From positions 1 to 7,039 of the forward strand of contig JAEURM010000102.1 of assembly GCA_016789245.1 (NCBI GenBank): DNA of 7,039 bases, written 5' to 3'. This document shows positions 4,060-7,039 of the stretch, piece after piece (position 1 is the first letter of the stretch; each line of letters opens with the position of its first letter). Source of the stretch: Anaerolineales bacterium. Its GTDB lineage: Bacteria; Chloroflexota; Anaerolineae; Anaerolineales; UBA6663. A program made the position numbers and the translations under genes. Under the pieces are notes generated by a model, which worked only from the letters and a program-made list of their open reading frames with translations, did not search any database and had not been told where the DNA came from.

Positions 4060-7039
4060 CCTTGACGGCTGGGTGTTGAATCAGCGCCAGCGCCCAATAA
4101 AACACAAACGCCAAATCTACTAAAAAGAAAGAATGGTCAACAAGGCCGTGCGCGAGCATATCGGCCAAGAGGGCGAGAAGGCCAAGTTTGAGGGGAAAGT
4201 TATGGGCTCTTGAAGAATTAGGTATTGATGGATTAAGGATTAGGAATTGGCGGATGAAATGATAAATCAGCCACGCGCCGCAGAGTGTGCCGAGCAGGCC
4301 CACACGGCTGAGAAAATCAAACAGGATATTGTGGGGGTGGGAGAGATTTGGCTCTTGCCATGCTTGCGGCAAGATGTAGAAGCCGCGATAGGCGTACAAA
4401 AAGTTATCCGGTCCCACGCCCAACCACGGCTGATCTAAAAACATCCGCCAAGCCGAAACCCACAGATTAAGGCGGAAGAAGCCGGTGCCTGTTTGTGTGC
4501 TGAACAAATCTGCAAAGCGCGGCAATTGGGCAATAAATGGCAGAGCCAGCAAGCCTAACACTAACGCACCACCCACCAGCCACGCGCCGCGCTTGCCCTG
4601 CCAGCCAATCACAATCACGGCCAACGCGGCGGGTACGCCCAGCACCAATGCGCCACGAGAGAAGGTGAGCACTAGCGTTATCAGCATAATGGCGCAAGCG
4701 GCGAAGTAAAGTAAACGGCGGTTATTGGTTATTGGTAATTGGCTTACCAGCGCAACGGCCAGCGCCACTGGAAGCGCCCGGCCAAGATATAGGCCGAGGT
4801 TGTTGGGCGAGCCGTACACACTACGGATGCGGGCCACGCCTTCTTCGGTCACAATCAAACCTTCGCCCGTAACATATTGCCACAAGCCAATCAACGCCGC
4901 CGCCACCGCGCCCAGCACAAAAAAATCTACCAACCGCCAAATAGCTTTGTTATCTAATGGAACTACGCGGAGCAGTAAATAAAACACCGAGGCGCCCAGA
5001 ATGACAGTGCGGAATTCATACACCGCCACGGCGCGTTGTTGAGCGAAAAGCGTGCTGGCGAGCGTGACGAGGAGGAGGGCGAGGATGCCAAAATCAATGG
5101 GCGCGAAACGCAAGCTGATGGCGTGTTGCGTTTTGCGGAGGTTTGGAAGGCTCCGCAGGATGACGGCGAGGAAGGTAAGCCAGAGCGAAAACTCTAGGAG
5201 TGAAGCGCCGCGTTCCCAGAGCATGCGCGGGAATAAGAAGAAGGGGATGAAGAACGTGATAAAGGCCAGCGCAATATCTGGGCGCAGATAGTACAGGACG
5301 AATAAAACAGCCAGTGCGGTCAGCGCTACTAAAAATGACGGCGAGAAATAGAGAACGCCAGCCGTGAGGGCCGTGAACAAAATGGGAGCCGTATCACCAA
5401 AGCGGCGAGTGAAAGTGGTGATTTGCGTATCAAATGTGAGCCATGCAGAAAAGTAAAGCGCAACGCTGGCGAGCGCAGTGATGACAACTTGAACCGTGGA
5501 ACTTAAGCCTGCCCAGAGTTTTTGCACTGTTTGAGCCGCACGGCCCCATGCCAAGCGGCGTCCCCACCACCACAGGCCAAACGCACTTAAGCCGCTCAGC
5601 GCCAGTAAAAGAGTCACCGCGCCGTAAAATTCTCCAATGGGCGTGCGGCTTCCCACCGCAAAACCGGCCACCGCCCACTGGTCCCATCCCCGTTCCGGCT
5701 GAATCACCACCGTGTGCGCCTGATTGGGGTTTAGCCCATCTGCCACCAAAATTGTTTCTAGCTCCGGCTTGAGGGTGGGCGAGGTGAGCACGAGATACGC
5801 GCCGCGTTCATCTTGCGGTAAACGGTTGGCGGGTGCGCCATCCACGGTAACGTAGAGATAGGCACGGTAATCACCGCGCCGTACGCGCAGGCCCAACTCA
5901 CTGCCTTGAAAAGTGAGCGTGATTTGCGAATTGGCGAATTGCTCCGGAATATCCGCGCCCAGCTCAGAAAACTCCCACGCGCCGGAGTACGTGGCAAATG
6001 GGTTTTGTGCGGGGTAATTGCCAGAGGGGGCGGTGATAAGAGATTTAGTTATTGGGGAGTTTAGGTTGAAGCCGGAGAGTGGGTTGCTGGCATTATCACT
6101 GCCGCCGTTGAGGGCCAGCGGCCCGGCCCACGGCCACTCGCGTTCGGCGCGAGCGTAGGCTTGTTGAATATAAGTTGTTTGTTCCGCTGGCGTTACGCGG
6201 CCCCAAATTGAATCGGGGTGCGTGTTCCAGCCAAAACCGCCCACCCACAATAATTTGTGCGCATCGCCGTTCCGCTCCATCACTTGCCGCAAAAGCACCA
6301 AGCGTGAGAAGTTGAAAAGTTGCGGGTCAGTTTGCTTATCTTCCGGGCTGGTGGCGTAGCCATACGGCTTGCCGGCGGCGGCGTCAAAGTAAGCGCCAGC
6401 GTTCAAGTCATACAACTGTTGCAAATAAATCAATTCACTGAGGTTATCCGGCCCGGCCTCAGCTGTAGGCGCGAGTGCGGCGGCTAAAACGGTGGCGGCC
6501 GGGTCAGCGGCCTTCAGCGCAGTGTAAGCGGCTTGCAGAAGCGCGGCGTACTCCGTGGCGGCGGGTGAGCGGCCCCACCAACCGGTGTATAAATTCGGCT
6601 CATCCCACACTTGGTACACGGCAATTTGCGCGCCGTATGTTTCCGCAAATTGGCCTGCCAGCTTGGCAAATTCTTGTGGGCTAGGGGGCTGAGGCGCGGG
6701 GATACTTACATGAGATTGATACAGAACGGCAATGATTTGAAAATTGCGCGCCGTGGCCGTGGAGATGGCGCTGGCCCAGTTGGCTTTATCCGGCTGACCT
6801 AAATCAAAGCTCATTCTCAACCAGCCAAAGCCATTCAGCTCGGCCAGTTTCGTTTCGGTCACGTCATTTACATCTAGGTTGATGGCACGTAAGTTGGCGG
6901 GGCGGGGCGCTAAATTTGCGGCGGGCAAGCCTTGCTGTGCGCCAAACGTTTGTACCGCGCGTTGGTTGAGAATGGCCGCCAAACCCAGCCCGGAGGCGAG
7001 CAGGGCGAGGGCGCAAGTGAGGAAGAGATTTTTGGTCAA
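4037..7039 (-). CDS. Fusion of glycosidase-like barrel, beta-sandwich domain and O-antigen ligase-family membrane module
   Basis: About 1000 codons end in a TAG at 4039-4037. The first visible codon is TTG at the window edge, so the true start may be there or slightly upstream. Residues 3-24 form a Lys-led signal anchor. Residues about 48-320 resemble a clan-A (GH39/GH5-like) TIM barrel: VWDEPNL (144-150) carries the expected acid/base Glu147, but the strand normally reading W-x-T-E-F-G is WVGGFG (265-270), with Gly268 where the nucleophile Glu belongs. Residues about 347-463 look like a beta-sandwich, possibly carbohydrate-binding (GSELGLRVRRGDYRAYLYV region, 379-397). From about 468 there are some 15 membrane segments. 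Ligase landmarks are GLWQY (718-722), YGSPNN (742-747), TFSRG (792-796), the extracytoplasmic loop 838-905 with GVGPDNF (874-880), and HPHN (901-904), where superfamily members have their conserved His. Usual ligases have about 400-500 residues, so this is roughly twice that length. It should act on lipid-linked glycan outside the membrane; the exact acceptor is unknown. Confidence 0.85.
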   Translation of the reverse strand: MTKNLFLTCALALLASGLGLAAILNQRAVQTFGAQQGLPAANLAPRPANLRAINLDVNDVTETKLAELNGFGWLRMSFDLGQPDKANWASAISTATARNFQIIAVLYQSHVSIPAPQPPSPQEFAKLAGQFAETYGAQIAVYQVWDEPNLYTGWWGRSPAATEYAALLQAAYTALKAADPAATVLAAALAPTAEAGPDNLSELIYLQQLYDLNAGAYFDAAAGKPYGYATSPEDKQTDPQLFNFSRLVLLRQVMERNGDAHKLLWVGGFGWNTHPDSIWGRVTPAEQTTYIQQAYARAEREWPWAGPLALNGGSDNASNPLSGFNLNSPITKSLITAPSGNYPAQNPFATYSGAWEFSELGADIPEQFANSQITLTFQGSELGLRVRRGDYRAYLYVTVDGAPANRLPQDERGAYLVLTSPTLKPELETILVADGLNPNQAHTVVIQPERGWDQWAVAGFAVGSRTPIGEFYGAVTLLLALSGLSAFGLWWWGRRLAWGRAAQTVQKLWAGLSSTVQVVITALASVALYFSAWLTFDTQITTFTRRFGDTAPILFTALTAGVLYFSPSFLVALTALAVLFVLYYLRPDIALAFITFFIPFFLFPRMLWERGASLLEFSLWLTFLAVILRSLPNLRKTQHAISLRFAPIDFGILALLLVTLASTLFAQQRAVAVYEFRTVILGASVFYLLLRVVPLDNKAIWRLVDFFVLGAVAAALIGLWQYVTGEGLIVTEEGVARIRSVYGSPNNLGLYLGRALPVALAVALVSQLPITNNRRLLYFAACAIMLITLVLTFSRGALVLGVPAALAVIVIGWQGKRGAWLVGGALVLGLLALPFIAQLPRFADLFSTQTGTGFFRLNLWVSAWRMFLDQPWLGVGPDNFLYAYRGFYILPQAWQEPNLSHPHNILFDFLSRVGLLGTLCGAWLIYHFIRQFLILNPSIPNSSRAHNFPLKLGLLALLADMLAHGLVDHSFFLVDLAFVFYWALALIQHPAVKASEVSAS
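4216..4249 (-). repeat. CCTAATCCTTAATCC-type microrepeat within CDS
   Basis: The minus strand reads ATTCCTAATCCTTAATCC followed by ATCAATACCTAATTC. It encodes FLILNPSIPNS (about 932-942) in the 1000-aa protein, a loop between the membrane segments at about 907-930 and 949-967. Confidence 0.6.
4720..4743 (-). repeat. CCAATAA microrepeat within CDS
   Basis: The minus strand reads CCAATTA followed by two CCAATAA-type units. It encodes QLPITNN (767-773) between the membrane segment with the YGSPNN motif and the one leading to TFSRG. The equivalent loop of the paralogue at 1-873 also holds a microrepeat (160-200). Confidence 0.6.
6036..6065 (-). repeat. CCCCAATAACTAAATC-type microrepeat within CDS
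   Basis: The minus strand reads CTAAACTCCCCAATAACTAA and then ATCTCTTATC. It encodes NLNSPITKSLIT (about 325-336), the linker between the glycosidase-like barrel and the beta-sandwich domain. Confidence 0.45.

Overview
The window holds one cell-surface polysaccharide or glycosylation locus, probably from a member of the Chloroflexota (Anaerolineae-like). This assignment is inference. It rests on a secreted protein with a Thr/Pro/Ala-rich stalk that ends in a short YLPVVQR-type tail, on large O-antigen-ligase-family membrane proteins fused to glycosidase-like domains, and on short AT-rich degenerate microrepeats (CCAATAA, CCTAATC, GGCAAAT types) scattered in and between genes. No rRNA or housekeeping marker is present to confirm it.

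Layout. Positions 1-873 (minus) hold the N-terminal 291 codons of an O-antigen ligase/polymerase-family membrane protein. It has no stop codon in the window and runs off the left edge. Positions 874-944 are a microrepeat spacer. Positions 945-1898 (minus) encode a complete UDP-glucuronate decarboxylase (UDP-xylose synthase) with a clear Shine-Dalgarno sequence. Positions 1899-2123 are a divergent intergenic region with candidate promoters in both directions and a 43-nt imperfect hairpin at the predicted 5' end of the uxs transcript. Positions 2124-3983 (plus) encode a 619-aa secreted or anchored beta-propeller protein with a strictly alternating Thr-X stalk and a YLPVVQR C-terminus. Positions 3984-4036 separate convergent genes. 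Positions 4037-7039 (minus) encode a 1000-aa fusion: signal anchor, clan-A glycosidase-like barrel that appears to lack its catalytic nucleophile, beta-sandwich domain, and multi-pass O-antigen ligase module with the HPHN motif.

How the parts may work together (inference). The decarboxylase supplies UDP-xylose. The two paralogous ligase-family proteins would polymerise glycan or transfer it from a lipid carrier to an acceptor. The extracytoplasmic barrel and sandwich of the large fusion could hold or guide the glycan. The neighbouring Thr-rich secreted protein is a possible acceptor, or a glycan-binding surface protein. This linkage is a hypothesis from gene proximity only.

All gaps between genes are shorter than 300 bases. 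No tRNA, rRNA, CRISPR, transposase or phage gene was seen.
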